Below, in pieces: positions 1 through 12,100 of a stretch of 64,000 nucleotides of DNA; position 1 is the stretch's first letter, and every line of letters begins with the position of its first letter. Under the pieces are notes generated by a model. That model saw only the letters and a program-made list of their open reading frames with translations, was not told the origin of the DNA and did not search any database. This DNA comes from Labyrinthula sp. Ha. Lineage: Eukaryota > Sar > Bigyra > Labyrinthulida > Labyrinthulaceae. The translations under genes and the position numbers were made by a program. Where the stretch lies: assembly GCA_015227615.1 (NCBI GenBank), contig JAALGZ010000063.1, positions 62,001 through 126,000 of the forward strand, written 5' to 3'.

Positions 1-780
1 AACTTTTCCCTTGGTAAATCTGCTACGACAAGGAAACAGGTCTTACAGCTGATCGAAACGCTTATGAAGACTCAAGAAAAGGAACAAACACTTGAACATG
101 ATAATAGTCCACCTGTTTTTGCAACATCTGCTCCAGTAACAAAGGATGAACCTTTAAAGAATGTTGCTGCAATTTTTGCCTCCTTCAAAACTCGTCTCGA
201 AGAAGGCCTAGCAGAATTAGATAGTTGCAATCAACAGATAGCGAAATTGGTAAGAGAAAAGACAGCAAATCTGAAAGCACAGGTTGAAAAAGAAATTGGG
301 TTCTTTACAAACTCCGTAGCCATCTATTCGGGAAAGATAAAAAGTATCCATCACCAGTTTGATAACTGGAAGACCCAGATTGAAGATCAAGTTGATGAAT
401 CTTCCATGAAAGTGAAAACTGGTTTATCGAACTTAGATTCTGAAAGGAAAAGTTGTTTAGAAATGTATCTGCGATGTAAACAGAACTTTGTCAAAATTAA
501 CCTAAAAGAGGAGAAAGACAAGGTTCTTGATTGTGTTAATACTATGCTGCACAAGAACATGAAAGAAACTGATGAGATACGTGAGGTCCATGTTATTAAT
601 CAGAATAGTTCTGATCTCCAAGTATTGAAGAAACAAATCAACAGAAAAGATAGGACAATTAAAGCCTTAATAAAAAAGACACGAGATTTTGAGACTGAGA
701 AGACACTCTTGCTAAAGGAAATATTAGAGTTAAAACGAGGTCTTTTAGAACAATCACATTCTTCATATACAATACAGTGA
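1..780 (+). CDS. Coiled-coil protein, 3' part only (5' end outside window)
   Basis: The frame is open from base 1 through a TGA at 778-780, so the first ATG in view (64) need not be the true start and the gene probably begins upstream of the window. The visible 259 residues are rich in Lys, Glu, Gln and Leu. Heptad-like helices are evident around the middle (residues about 60-180) and again near the C-terminus, where a Lys-rich helix ends in a Leu/Lys/Glu stretch. No catalytic motif is visible. It resembles the rod or tail part of a cytoskeletal or B-box/TRIM-like coiled-coil protein, but this is inference from composition only. The family is not recognised. Confidence 0.7.
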   Translation, partial: NFSLGKSATTRKQVLQLIETLMKTQEKEQTLEHDNSPPVFATSAPVTKDEPLKNVAAIFASFKTRLEEGLAELDSCNQQIAKLVREKTANLKAQVEKEIGFFTNSVAIYSGKIKSIHHQFDNWKTQIEDQVDESSMKVKTGLSNLDSERKSCLEMYLRCKQNFVKINLKEEKDKVLDCVNTMLHKNMKETDEIREVHVINQNSSDLQVLKKQINRKDRTIKALIKKTRDFETEKTLLLKEILELKRGLLEQSHSSYTIQ

Positions 781-1400
781 AAACATAACTACTCTTGAAA
801 ATATTTTCCGGTTTTCCTAGACAACACTCTTGCTTTCTCTTGAAAAATATTTGCTCCCAGCAATACTTGTTCTTCTAGGCCGGATGTACAGCTATGATAA
901 TATTACCCGCTATCTCAGTGGGGTAACAATTGATCTGTTATACTAGAATTTAAGGAACCCAGTAAAGGATATTGAACTTAAGGCACAGGTTTTCTCGGAG
1001 ACTTTAACACAATAAAGTATAATACCGAAACGTAAAGAAAAGAGTACTAGCACGTACCAAGAGTTAAGGGTGTTATTTGATAATCATTTAAGTATCAATA
1101 AGAGAATTTGAATTTTAATTCTTATCAAATGTTTCTGTTTTTTTTTGAGTATCAATAGTAATTTTGGCCATATGGCCCACAATCCGAGTGCCATATTTTA
1201 ATGCAGAAGCTAACTGTTAATTGAATTGAGGCTTAAGTTTTACATGTTTGAAGAAAGAAAAAGCAGGACAAAACCAATGGAAAACAATATTATTGCCTAA
1301 GTTGTGTTATTCATTGTCATTACCACAGTAAATTGGCCCTTGTTTTTCAGTGAGGAGAGGGTAAGATGGAAGCGGGAGAATGGTCAATAAGAACCGAATA
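781..1400. other. Intergenic, no gene seen
   Basis: AT-rich sequence with frequent stops in all frames. The only structure noticed is a short motif at 1161-1181 containing the palindrome GGCCATATGGCC, which recurs in slightly different form at 15856-15876. Confidence 0.5.
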
Positions 1401-2243
1401 GGATTTTTTGACTCCGGAGTCAAAAACTCCAAATTTTCATTGGCCGAATTCGCAATTGCCCAAAATTAATTTTTCAAAACGAACAAACAAAAACAAAATG
1501 ACAAAAAGAAAGCGAGCTTGGATAAAATTGTTAGCGCTCAATTAAAAAAATGCGTTTGGACAAAATACTTGTAGCTGAATTAAAGAAAGGAAAAACAAGT
1601 TTGAACAAAAAAGTTGCTGCTGAATTAAAGAAAGGAAAAACAGGTTTGAACAAAAAAGTCGCAATTGGATTAAAGATAAAATGTGAATTTGGATACAAAA
1701 ATAGTCGTAGCTGAATTAAAATATCAAAACCCTTTTCAAAAAAATTGCACCTTGATTAGAGTATGAACCGACTTAAGTCTTAAATTTTAATTTTAGCAAA
1801 AATCTAAATCTTCTCAATTTCAGTTTTCAAAATTTTTTTCCTAAACTTCTAATTACTTCACTTAATATATATACTTATGAACATCAACACATATTTTCAA
1901 GTTTCTGTATTCAACCTATGGAAAAAGATTTAAATCCATCCTCATCTTCATCGAGGGCCGAGTCATGGGGGGCATTTTTAAAGACGCGGGGAGCATGAAA
2001 GGCTCCCCGATACGCTAAGGTCAAGAAACTTTAAATTTTATTGTTCCTTAACTATTAATATTTATTTTTTATCTTCTACTATTCTTCACTTTATTCCCAG
2101 CCCCCTCTCTTTTTTGTCCAAGTATTGGAAATTATTGTTCTGCGCATCGATTATTCAGACGAAATATGATGAAAAAAAATTTTGGGAAATCGATCTGACC
2201 AATGAAAACACGAGGAGTATCTGACTCCGGAGTCAAAAAATCC
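1401..2243. mobile_element. Candidate non-autonomous DNA transposon (MITE-like) with terminal inverted repeats
   Basis: The left end reads GGATTTTTTGACTCCGGAGT from 1401. The right end, read on the minus strand from 2243, begins with the same 20 bases. Similarity continues inward for about 70 bp, with shared ACTCC, TTTTCATTGG and CCCAAAATT blocks in the same order. Each end contains the palindrome TGACTCCGGAGTCA. The roughly 840-bp interior has no ORF for a transposase, so the element would depend on a partner. No clear target-site duplication was seen at the outer edges, so exact boundaries and superfamily are unresolved. Confidence 0.5.
1535..1725. repeat. Degenerate tandem repeat, unit about 46 bp
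   Basis: Two well-matched units (about 1572-1617 and 1618-1663) share GAATTAAAGAAAGGAAAAAC followed by a TTTGAACAAAAAAGT block. Weaker partial units lie on both sides, recognised by (G)CTGAATTAAA and TTTGGACAAAA or TTTGGATACAAA. The array sits inside the candidate inverted-repeat element at 1401-2243. Confidence 0.6.
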
Positions 2244-2559
2244 GAGCCCCAAATTAAGTTTTGAATTTTTAGTTATTGTGTTAATTTAATAGGTATTTAT
2301 GAATTATTGGCATGAAACGCAGAAGAATCTTAACATAAATTTCCTAACTTCACAATAACTGTTGAAACTAAAACACTGAATTAACCTACTTTCCATTTTT
2401 AAAGCCAACAATTTCCATGATGGAAAAAACTCTGTTGAAAGACCCCCACGTATTTTCTTTACTTAGATAGCTACTTAATTATTAATGACTTCATTTAAAT
2501 CATCTTTCACCTCCATCTGTCTCAAGCTCCGACAAAACTCAGAATCCAAGTGAAACTAG
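2244..2559. other. Intergenic, nothing recognised
   Basis: AT-rich sequence between the candidate inverted-repeat element and the decayed gene. No ORF, RNA gene or repeat was recognised. Confidence 0.4.
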
Positions 2560-3450
2560 TCTTCAAGTGAAAAAGTTTTTTGAGCTCTTAAATCTTTGGC
2601 TAAAACCCGTAGTTGTTCCCAATGGCTTTGTCATCCAAACACTTTCCTTTAGTTAATGCAGATTTAGACAAAGTATCAACTGATGTTATCGTACCCCTGA
2701 AAGTTTGATCATCACGTATCGTCATAGCAACTTGTCTTATAGGTTTTCCTTTTTCTTTCTAACATCTTCAATGATATCCGCAACCGCTTCATTTTCACTA
2801 AGAAAAACTAGCTGCTTTATATTCATCTTATTCTTTCTTTAACAAAATGAAGTTAGAGAGAGATTGAACTTTTTCTTACAGGGATAGATACCTAGTTGTT
2901 CAAAAGGGTTCGCAGAAATTATATGAAACAAAAATTTGTCTAGTACACCAAGAAATCTAGTGTTTAGTATGTTTCTTCTTTTCCCTCTAACAAATCACCG
3001 TTAATCTTCGAAATCATATGGTCAAGCAAATTATCATAAAGCTGCGTCATTAAAGCACCTTTAGCATCTTCATGTTCTTGGCTCTCAATATTTAAAATGT
3101 CAGCAGCAAGTGTTAAAGTAGTTTTCTTTGCATCAAGAGTAACTTCATTCCCCTTCAAATTTTTTAACAATTTCCGTCTTTTCCATGCACGAGATTCCAT
3201 AGCAGACTTTGGGAATATTTTTCTAATTCATAAATAGAAGTTTCATCAATGCAACTATGTCTTTCAAGACTTCGCCACCAGGGGTATTATTAACATTGAC
3301 ATTCAGCAACTCCTTATTCTTGCCTAAAGTAAAATATATCTGCAGAGCCCAGTTGATGCTTGTTGTTGAACTCGGTATTTTCATGAGTCGTGGAAGAGAG
3401 AAGAATTTCCTCAACTGGTTAAGCATCTTCGCCATTGAACTTGAGACCAT
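2560..3450 (-). pseudogene. Decayed gene of unknown family
   Basis: On the minus strand several open stretches follow each other in different frames, notably 3450-3223 (75 residues from an ATG) and 3200-2964 (78 residues from an ATG). Base composition here is higher in GC than the flanks, and the residue mix (for example GGEVLKDIVAL, then AADILNIESQEHEDAKGALM) looks like ordinary globular protein rather than random AT-rich translation. The stretches do not form a single ORF and short introns alone do not explain the frame changes, so I call it a broken gene. The family is not recognised. It abuts the outer edge of the ROCO repeat at 3480, which may have disrupted it. Confidence 0.35.
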
Positions 3451-3479
3451 GGCGAATAGTGAAGGCTGAAGAGCTTACA

Positions 3480-6400
3480 CCAAAGATAGAAATGACAAAT
3501 AGAAAATTATCGAGGTTTTGATTACTTCTAATAGTGTGGAAGGAATAAGAGGAAGCACTTCTTATCTTAAGAGATAATTTCTTGACTTTTGACTTTTCTT
3601 GGATTAAGGGTTATAAAATATTGGGATTAGTGTGGTATAAGAGAACGACCAAGATATGAAAATTAGGGGAGTTCTTAAGTAAGTTAAACATAGAGTAATA
3701 ACATATGAACACCAACAAAAAGAATTAATGTTTTTCTCTTTAAAATAACACCAGGAACATTTTATAAAACTAAGAGAGAATTTTAAACTTGTTAAAATAA
3801 AAGTATTTCTTTTTCCAAAATGCACCAGAAAATTGACCACAGTATGATTTTTTTTCGAAGACTAACAATGTGTTACCTCTTTTATTTTTAGTAATAACTT
3901 TTACATCAGTTGATATGTGCTTTTCAGCATTTTACCATGTGTAAAATTAAAATAACATATATTTTTATATTTGAGTTTGCACCAAGATGACAGAGATTTG
4001 TAGATTTAGAATTAGTAAAAACTTCAAATTTTATCTTCTTTATAAGCTAATGTAAATAGATCTTAGATAAGCTTTAAATTCAGTTTTTTGGTTATTGAGC
4101 AATCAGAAGCTCAGTCTTCGTTATTCTAAACTTGATTTTAAAGTAAAAATAAATATAGACAAATAACAATAGCTGGGATTAACAGACAGGTTCTTCGAGT
4201 TAAAAAAAACTCGAAGGAACCCTAAATCATCCATGCCTTGAGGTGGAAACTATTTTTATAGTACTTCGTTACTCTGTATCAGTCATGCAGGAATATTTGG
4301 CATTTAAGGGTATAATCATTCGAAGTTTCTCAAACCTTGGAAACAAGATTCATTTATAGGAAATCTATACTAATATTCAAATTCTCAAAAAAGTTGAATC
4401 TAGACCCAAATTATCTAGTTCTTTCAACTAATGAGGTCTGTTAAGGCTCTAGATGAGTAATTCTTGAGGTATTACACGGATTAAAACTTAGAGAAACAGC
4501 ATTTTAGCCCAATATCGATCTTTTCCAAGAAAACATTAAAAATATCCGAAAAATAGAATTAAAGGTTACAGGTCGTATTTTTTAGCTGCTAGGGGCTCCC
4601 TAGTACAAAAATTTATAGGATTATTGGAAAACTGAGTGATTTAGTATTTTCAGATGTGCAGATTTTCAACATTTGACTTTTCTGAATGAAATTTAGTTCA
4701 GTTACAATTAACTATAGAAGAAACATCCTGCGAAATAAATTGAAAAGTTAGGTATAGTGAATTTTTAGGGCTTGAGAGGAATCAGATCATCTATAGTGTT
4801 GTTCTTCGTGATGTTAGGTTTGAATGTGTATTTCTTAAAGATCTGTAAGGTTTGTGAAAAGAACCCTTAAAATTGGCCTTACTTAGAGTTTAAATACAAT
4901 AGTATCACCCATAATGTGTTTCACATTAAAAAAACCTTTCCAAACATCCATTTTGTTAAGATAATTAACAAGGATGAGTACTTTAAAGAAGATTTCGTTA
5001 CAAAAACTAACAAATACTATATGCTTTATTTTCAGTAATCGAACTTCTTTTATACTTTATATTGTTTTAATCCTATAAATTCTTATGTTAATAAGTTCTA
5101 AGTTTAGTTTACAATAGGTTTTGAGCTTTATATAAGACCTGAAAAGGTAGTGTTGATTATATGGCTATTATGCTGGTTTTCTGAAAAAATCATTGATAGA
5201 GTTTCCAACACCCCGTAATAACAAAAGCTATAAAACACTGTTACTTACTACTAGGTTTAGCTTGTAAGTAAGAGCTAACATTGATATTATATAGAGGTGG
5301 TGTAACCCTTTTTTTTCATTGTTTTCTGATCGATATAAAATGAATGAGCTATATTTTGGTGGTATTTGGTATTGTACATAATATCAACCAATTTAAAGCT
5401 TTTAAATCTTATATAAACAGAGAGTTATTTAAAAGATTTTGCCACAACTAACTTTAGCATTTCTAACTCGAAATTTTGACTGAGGAACAAGCTTTGCAAT
5501 TATTTCGTAATTCACCAAGAATACAGGTAGACCTGAAAAGAATAGAATAGAAAAATCCCTTCCTGTGCCAAAATATAGAAAATTTAAAAACCATCCATAA
5601 GATACAGTTTTGAAGCTACTTTTAACTTATTACAATAGTACTTTGCATATAAATTGAGCGAGATACAAAAATAAAGAATATATGACTCCAAAATAGATTG
5701 TAGGTCGGATATATAAAAACACGCAGTTCAATCATAACATATCTCAGTAAAGAAAAGAAAAAAAGATACTAATCTTTGAGAATTAAGCTTTAAATTAACC
5801 TTATATTTTATTTGGTTTAAGAAGATTAAATGTAAACTCAGAAATGTGAACTTTTCTATCGCAAATATTGATATGTGAAGTCTTGCTTTGTTTTTCTGAT
5901 ACTAGATCATACAAATTCGTAATTAACTTTATAAAAAGCTAAACTCTATTTTAGGAGTAGCTAGGAATGTAAAATATCTTTCATAGGTATAATATGGTTT
6001 TTCTGAAAAAAGGATGAAGCGAAGATACGTTCATTTCTATTTCATGATTGTGAAAAAAATTAGCTAAAGGCAAGGTATTACCTCTATTTTCTCAGTTTCA
6101 CTATCTATCAGAGAGTACAACTAGTTCCTTAACATTACCTAGAAAATATTCTGGAATATTTTGCTACTCTCTAGGAGTTCATTTAGAGCTGAGATTGAGA
6201 TAACTTCAAGAGTAAAGTTAGTAGTCATGAGAAGATTTTCATGTGAAATAACTTGAAAATGATGTTGTTTCTTTGATTAATTTACTTCTGATTTAACTTT
6301 GGCTTCAATTTTATTCCTTTAAAGAATATAAATATAATATATTATAAAGATATAATTTAGAACAAAATATTTAATTGTTAAAAGATTTTGAAAACACAAG

Positions 6401-7232
6401 AAAATATCGTGAATATCGTTATAATAATAATATCCGTAAAATTCAGTATCCGTTAAGAATTCCTTTACCAGTAGTTAACGTTAAGCTCAATAAGAAAAAA
6501 CTAAAAATCATTTTATTGATTTTAATTTAGTATATTTTTATATTTTAAACTAATTAATCGAAAAAGTTTCAGTAAAATAAATTTTTGTGTCAAAAAAGAA
6601 CAAAAACAAAGATGACAATTGATGAAAAATCTATTCTAAAACAATATGAAGAAAGGAAGAAAACCGAAATATTTTGGATTAAATGGTATATATTTTTAAT
6701 TTGATTATTATAAGGTCGTATAAAGATAGAGAAGAAACAGAAAAGTTCAACAAGGCAATCAAAACTTTTCTCCAAACTATAAAAGTGAATAAGGAGATAA
6801 CTAGCTTAAGGTAAGATATTTCCTTCTCAAAGAATATAGGTTTCGGGGTTGTCCACTTTTTGTTGTGAAAGAAGAGTTTGAAAGGTTATTAAGTTTATTT
6901 CCAGCAGTTGAAGACTTGTTGTATTTTTTGTCCTTATTTTAAGATAGATTTTCTCTCTGTTCAATAAATGATGATAATTTTAATATACTTTCTAAACCAA
7001 AAATATTTCCTAACTTAAAAGAGATAATGTATTATCTTATTATTTACTTACTATAGTTTTTATTGGTGTAAAATAATATCTTTTGAGTCTTTTGATATGT
7101 TTATAAGAAAGAGACCAAAAGTTGAAACCTGGAGGTATATTTTTCTTTTATTTCATATTTAGGTTTTGGAAGAATAATTTCACTGCAACTGAGTTATCAA
7201 GTATTTTTCAAACACTATCAGAAAATAATACT
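3480..7232 (+). repeat. Upstream flank (L1) of ROCO repeat copy A
   Basis: This non-coding region precedes ROCO copy A. Its first 1415 bp (3480-4894) match 13538-14952 with no indels and about five substitutions by eye. Beyond 4894 the similarity to the same partner falls to roughly 75%. The reverse complement of 47403 to about 50100 is a more divergent third copy of the outer part (to about 6480); the rest matches sequence upstream of copies B and C. A motif containing TTAACGTTAA near 6478-6487 marks the same unit boundary seen at 33810, 40615 and 47403. No supported gene lies here; the 78-codon minus-strand ORF at 3604-3840 is duplicated with the repeat and looks like chance. Confidence 0.85.
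4895..4981 (-). repeat. 87-bp segment inverted relative to sister repeats
   Basis: The segment lies between TTTAAA at 4889-4894 and TTTAAA at 4982-4987. Its reverse complement matches 14953-15039 at about 91% by eye, with equal length. The divergent third copy (about 48910-48996) has the arrangement of 14953-15039, so the copy here is the inverted one. Confidence 0.85.
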
Positions 7233-9126
7233 ATGAAGAACTTACAGTAAACAAACCTTTTAGTTAAACTTTAGTGTTAAGGAGAACACGAATTATAAAG
7301 AATATCAAGAGAAAAAAACAATAATTGGAGGTGTGAAACAGTTACTTCTGGGAAGTCCTTCTCTTTGCTATTTTCAGTTATGTTGTTTAATTTATTTATT
7401 CTCTAGGTTTATAATATATGATATGGAAGATTTTGAAACAGCTTTGATAAAACTAGTTGAAAAACATCCTTCGCTTTTGTATTTGAAAACAAGAAACAAA
7501 AAGATAAAAAATAAAAAAAATATTTATACTATGCTTCAATCTATGTTGCAAAAAAGATATGATCAAGAACTCTCTTTGAACGAACTTCAACTATTATTTA
7601 TGGGTGATGGTAAAACTGGAAAAACTTCAACAATAAGAAGTTTATGTAAAAAAAGATTTATGAAAGATATTTCTTCCACTTTAGTTTTAGAAGATACAAA
7701 TATTTTTGAGATACAAAAAGATGATTTAAAATCTCTCACTAAATATGAGCTCAGTGTTCAAAGAGTGAAAAACGTTCTTGCTATTGAATATGATTCTTCT
7801 CAGAAAGTTGGAAATACATCAAAATTCAATCTTCCCTTTGAAAAAGAACTTTTGGAAAGAACTGTTCAAGATGAAGAGTTTTTCAAGCTATTTTCGTGGG
7901 ATGATAGCTCTGATTATAAATCAAACAACCCTTTCTATCGTGTTTCTGATTTTGGAGGTCAAGAAGTCTTTTCTTCTCTTCATCATTTATTTATGAATCC
8001 AAATGCAGTTTATGTTGTTGTATTTAACTTAACAAAACAAAATAACAAAGATATGAATAGACTTAAATTATGGTTAAAAAGTGTTGTCAAAAATGCGCCA
8101 AGAGCACCTATTATTTTAATTGGAACTTATTTAAAACTATTTCTTAGGAAAAATAAAAAGGAAGAACTAGAAAAAACTGAATTGAAAGTCTTTAAACTTG
8201 TTTCTGAAACTTTTGCTGATTTTCAGGTCATAAAAATTGAGAAGATTAGTTTTTTTCCTATTGAGAATTCAAATCCTTCTTCTAGAACTATTTCTGAGAT
8301 ACATAAAGAACTTAAACGCTTTGCAGAAGCAGATATATTTTTTAGAAAATACTTTTGGACTGAGTTAAGTTTACCTTGTGTTTGGGTTTTATTCTTGGAT
8401 AATTGTAGAGAAGAATCAAATTATTTAAGTGTGAAAAACTTCAAGAATAAAGGAAAACTTTGTAAATTTACTGAAGAAAATTTGGATGATATGCTTGATA
8501 TTTATTCAAGAGCAGGAATTGTTTTCTACCAAAATAATCTTGAGTTATCTGAAGAAACTAATTTTATATTTTTTGCACCTTCCTATATAGCTCAAGCTTT
8601 AGGAAGCTTTATTCGGGATTCAAGCCTTCATCAACTTGCTTTTAGGTTGAATTCAGATATTTTTCCTGAATATAGAAAATATATTGATTTTGGAATTATT
8701 AGAAAAACTTTATTCAATATGCTTCTCAGAGAATATACTAAAGAAGAAAGAGAATATGTTTTAAAAGTTGCTTTAAGTAGTATGATTTTATTAAAATATG
8801 ATGAAAAAGCAGAAAGTTTTATTGTTCCAGAATTGATTCCTATATTAAAAGATAGCAGAATTAAACCATCAACTGAAACTGGGGACTATATTAAATTCGA
8901 AGAACCTATTAGCTTGACAACGTTCTTAAATAAAGTTCTTCAATATAAAAATGAACATCAACCAAGAGATATTTTTTTGTATCGATATTTTGCAAGATTT
9001 ATTTTCGATCCTGACCGAATTGTTGACATGTTTTTACTAAGTGAAAAAAAGCTTGGCTTAAAATTAGTAAAGAAGACTTGGTTACAAAAAAGTATGGATA
9101 TATTAAGAACAAGAACCACAAATTAA
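7233..9126 (+). CDS. Roc-COR (ROCO-type) GTPase, copy A
   Basis: Two exons: 7233-7246 and 7275-9126, giving 621 residues. The 28-nt intron 7247-7274 (GTAAAC...CTTTAG) contains stops if unspliced. Removing it joins an ATG exon of 14 nt to the long ORF in frame, and the same structure holds in copies B and C. A Ras-like Roc domain carries a P-loop GDGKTGKTS (about residue 114) and a switch II DFGGQE (about 230). The usual G4 Thr-His-x-Asp is replaced by GTYLK (about 288). A COR-like region follows from about 365 (PCVWVLF, then FFAPSYIAQAL) to the C-terminus. There are no leucine-rich repeats and no kinase, so this is a minimal Roc-COR protein. ROCO proteins are GTP-regulated dimeric signalling switches; the target here is unknown. 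The N-terminus after the intron has a hydrophobic stretch rich in Leu, Phe and Cys. There is a stop eight codons earlier than in copy C. Confidence 0.85.
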
Positions 9127-12100
9127 TTGTCTTCGGATATGGTTTAGTTTCAGTATTGTTAATTTTATTCAGTTGAGCAATAATTAACTTGCAAAAGCTG
9201 TTTTATATTGTTTCTATGGTTTGAGTTTATTTACTGATCTTATGTAATAAATATCTCTATTTCAGATTTACCTTATAATACAAGGATATTTAATCCTTAA
9301 GCATATGAATAGAACAAAAGTGGAGAATGGAAATTTGCAACTATACTAGCTATTTACGGCTGAAAATCCACAAAACGTATTCTTTCAATTGAGGTCTTGG
9401 TTCGGAGCAGAAGCGAGGTGGAGACGGTTAATAGGACGGAGAATCCTTAGGTTCAAGAAAAATACATTGTTTAAGAGTCTAGTAACGTTTCAACTGTACT
9501 ATCCTTTCTTTCTTGTTTTGTGTGCAATTGTTCACATTAATATGGGATTATCCTTTCACGCATTCACAAGACAATTGAACACTCTTCGAAATCCCCCATT
9601 CAAAAAAATGTTAAAAGTTCATTTCTTAAACTCGAGGCTGCACTTTATACTTTGGCAGCATAGGGCAACTTAAACAAGGTAAGACCTGGGCTGTACAAAA
9701 TGATAAAGCAGTGTAGGCTAATCCCCTTAACCTTCAAACTGTTCTGCAAGGAGTTTAGTCAATGTTATCAACCTATTCTTCAACAGCGAGATAGTAGGTG
9801 ACAAAATAGTTGCTATCCCAGTTGACCTTTGGGAAGTCACAGATCCTAGCAGAATGGTTAATGGTAGTTAGTAAATACAGAGGTAAAACATTTCTTAAGA
9901 GGAAAAGAGCTCTGAATAGTATAATAATAATTATGTCGAAGGAAATCAACTTAAATTTAAGAACTATATTAGCATAGATGTGCACACTCTTAACTCTTTA
10001 AAAGAGCAAACATACCTGCAGAGGCCGAGCCAATTAAATCAAATAGAGCGTTGAACCACAAACTCATTTGTATCTTTGTGATATAACCTGATAAAATTAA
10101 AATGAAAATTCTGATGTTAAGTTAAATTTAACTTAGATTTTTCTGTTGAAGTCAATAAATGAAATTAAAAGTTTAATTCTTAGCTGCTAAGTTCCTTTAA
10201 AACTACTAATCGGGTATAATGCGAGGCGAACATCATAGATATGCACTCTCTGTAGTGCCATATGCGCAAACTACTTAGTATTTTCGATTTGATTTTAGGT
10301 ATGAAAATTGAATTTTCAGCAAGCTAGGTGCATCTCCAACATTTATTTCTACTAGATGTAAGACGCTATGTATCAGTTCTCTCACTCCTAATTTAGATAA
10401 TTTGAAATATATTAAATGGAAAAATAGTATTGATTCTTCTCATGACTAGTTCTGCATGGCTTGTTTCAACTCAGTGAAAACTATTATAAGGGGATGCTCT
10501 TTTTCAATATTTTCATTCCAAAACCTCAACAGCAGAAAACTGTGTGTATTTCTTACTATTTAGAGATCAATGAAGCTACCCAGATGGCGAACACTCACAC
10601 TTAAATGCAATGATAAGCGGTTAGAGAATTACTCTTGAGTAACCATTTTTTTGCGATAACTTGCTTTCTGCATCAATAGTTGCTTGCTCCTGTATCAAAA
10701 TAGATTAATAAGTATTTAATAGAATTAATTCATCCTTTTCCCTTTTAATTAACATGTATATGTTTATATATTGGAACCGCGCGGAAAATAATACCTATTA
10801 GCTTTGCTTCCTTAAAGTAAGCTTTATAAATCTAATTCACCAGTTTTTTCATACTTTTTTGATGAACTAAAAAATCTTTTTTTTGTCGAGTAAGCTTGCG
10901 CTAAAGTATTTTATTGTTCTAAATCAGTACCACTCACTTAATTGTACGTGTACTAAGTTTCCCACACTTCAGCCAAACATCGTTCTTTGTTGCAACGGCT
11001 CCTGAGTACAGAGCAATATTTTTATAGAAATAGTCAACACAGAGCAAAATATATAGATAATGCCTTCTGATCTGTCAAATAAGACAAGAACTTCTGCTTA
11101 AAGAATAAAAAATTAAAATTCTTATCAAAATATATCAATTAAGATATCATAATCTAAGGCGCAATAACTTTTGGATTATTAGCAACCATAACTACTTTTT
11201 TCAACTTTTGGAATAATTTGGTATATCCAGATAGCTTGTAGGACTTGCAAGTCACTTTCTTGCCGTTAGGCGTTTCTGTTCGAAACAATTTATTAAAACT
11301 AACATAGACCTGAGATCTATCATTTTAATTTTACACACGGTTAAAAGTGTTAGTTCGACAGTTCCACTGGATCATTTCACTTAAATTTTGACTCTTGTAA
11401 ATCTTATTATTCAAGCACAAAGAGATCTGGGATTTCTGTTATTTACTTAAAACTGCTTTCTTGATATGTTAGAAGGATATTTTAACTATTTTCACCCGGT
11501 ATTGATTTTGTCAATAAATTCATAAGTATGACAAAGAATGTAACAATCTTTCCAAATAAATATAAAGGTTTCATCTCCTGTAAGAAGCCAAGCCATGCCA
11601 AGTTAAACATTCTTAATATTTCTTGTTTTGATTTTCTTTTATTGATGAAGCTGCAGATTTTGAAGCGGCACTCATGAATGATTTATTTTCTTTTATATCA
11701 CTTCATACACGATTTGGGGTTTAAATATAGCACTAAATAGTGATCTTATATTTAAAATGTTTATTTCAAATCATTCTATCCCTGATTAAAATATTTTCTA
11801 ACTTTTGCCTTGTTTTCTTTGTTTACAGCGCTAACATGAATATTGCTGAGCCCATATAATCCACATGATATTGAACCAGGGGCTAACACGGGCTGAATAT
11901 TTTGTTCAATGTATAGCTAAAGAGTATATATATATACATTTTCCTCTATGATTTTTTTATTTCACTCAATATTCTCGGAGGTGGTCTTCGTAGTACCAAT
12001 TGTACATGGTAATGTTCGAAGCTCAAAAGTTCATAACAGCTTTATCCTAGAATGCCTCTTGACTGAATATATATTATTATTCATAAGGTTTGAAGTTGTA

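Noticed and set aside
3604-3840. 78-codon minus-strand ORF present identically at 13662-13898
   Set aside because: Identity is explained by the 1415-bp duplication of non-coding flank. The composition is Phe/Ile/Ser-rich like random AT-rich translation and the divergent L3 copy does not keep it open.
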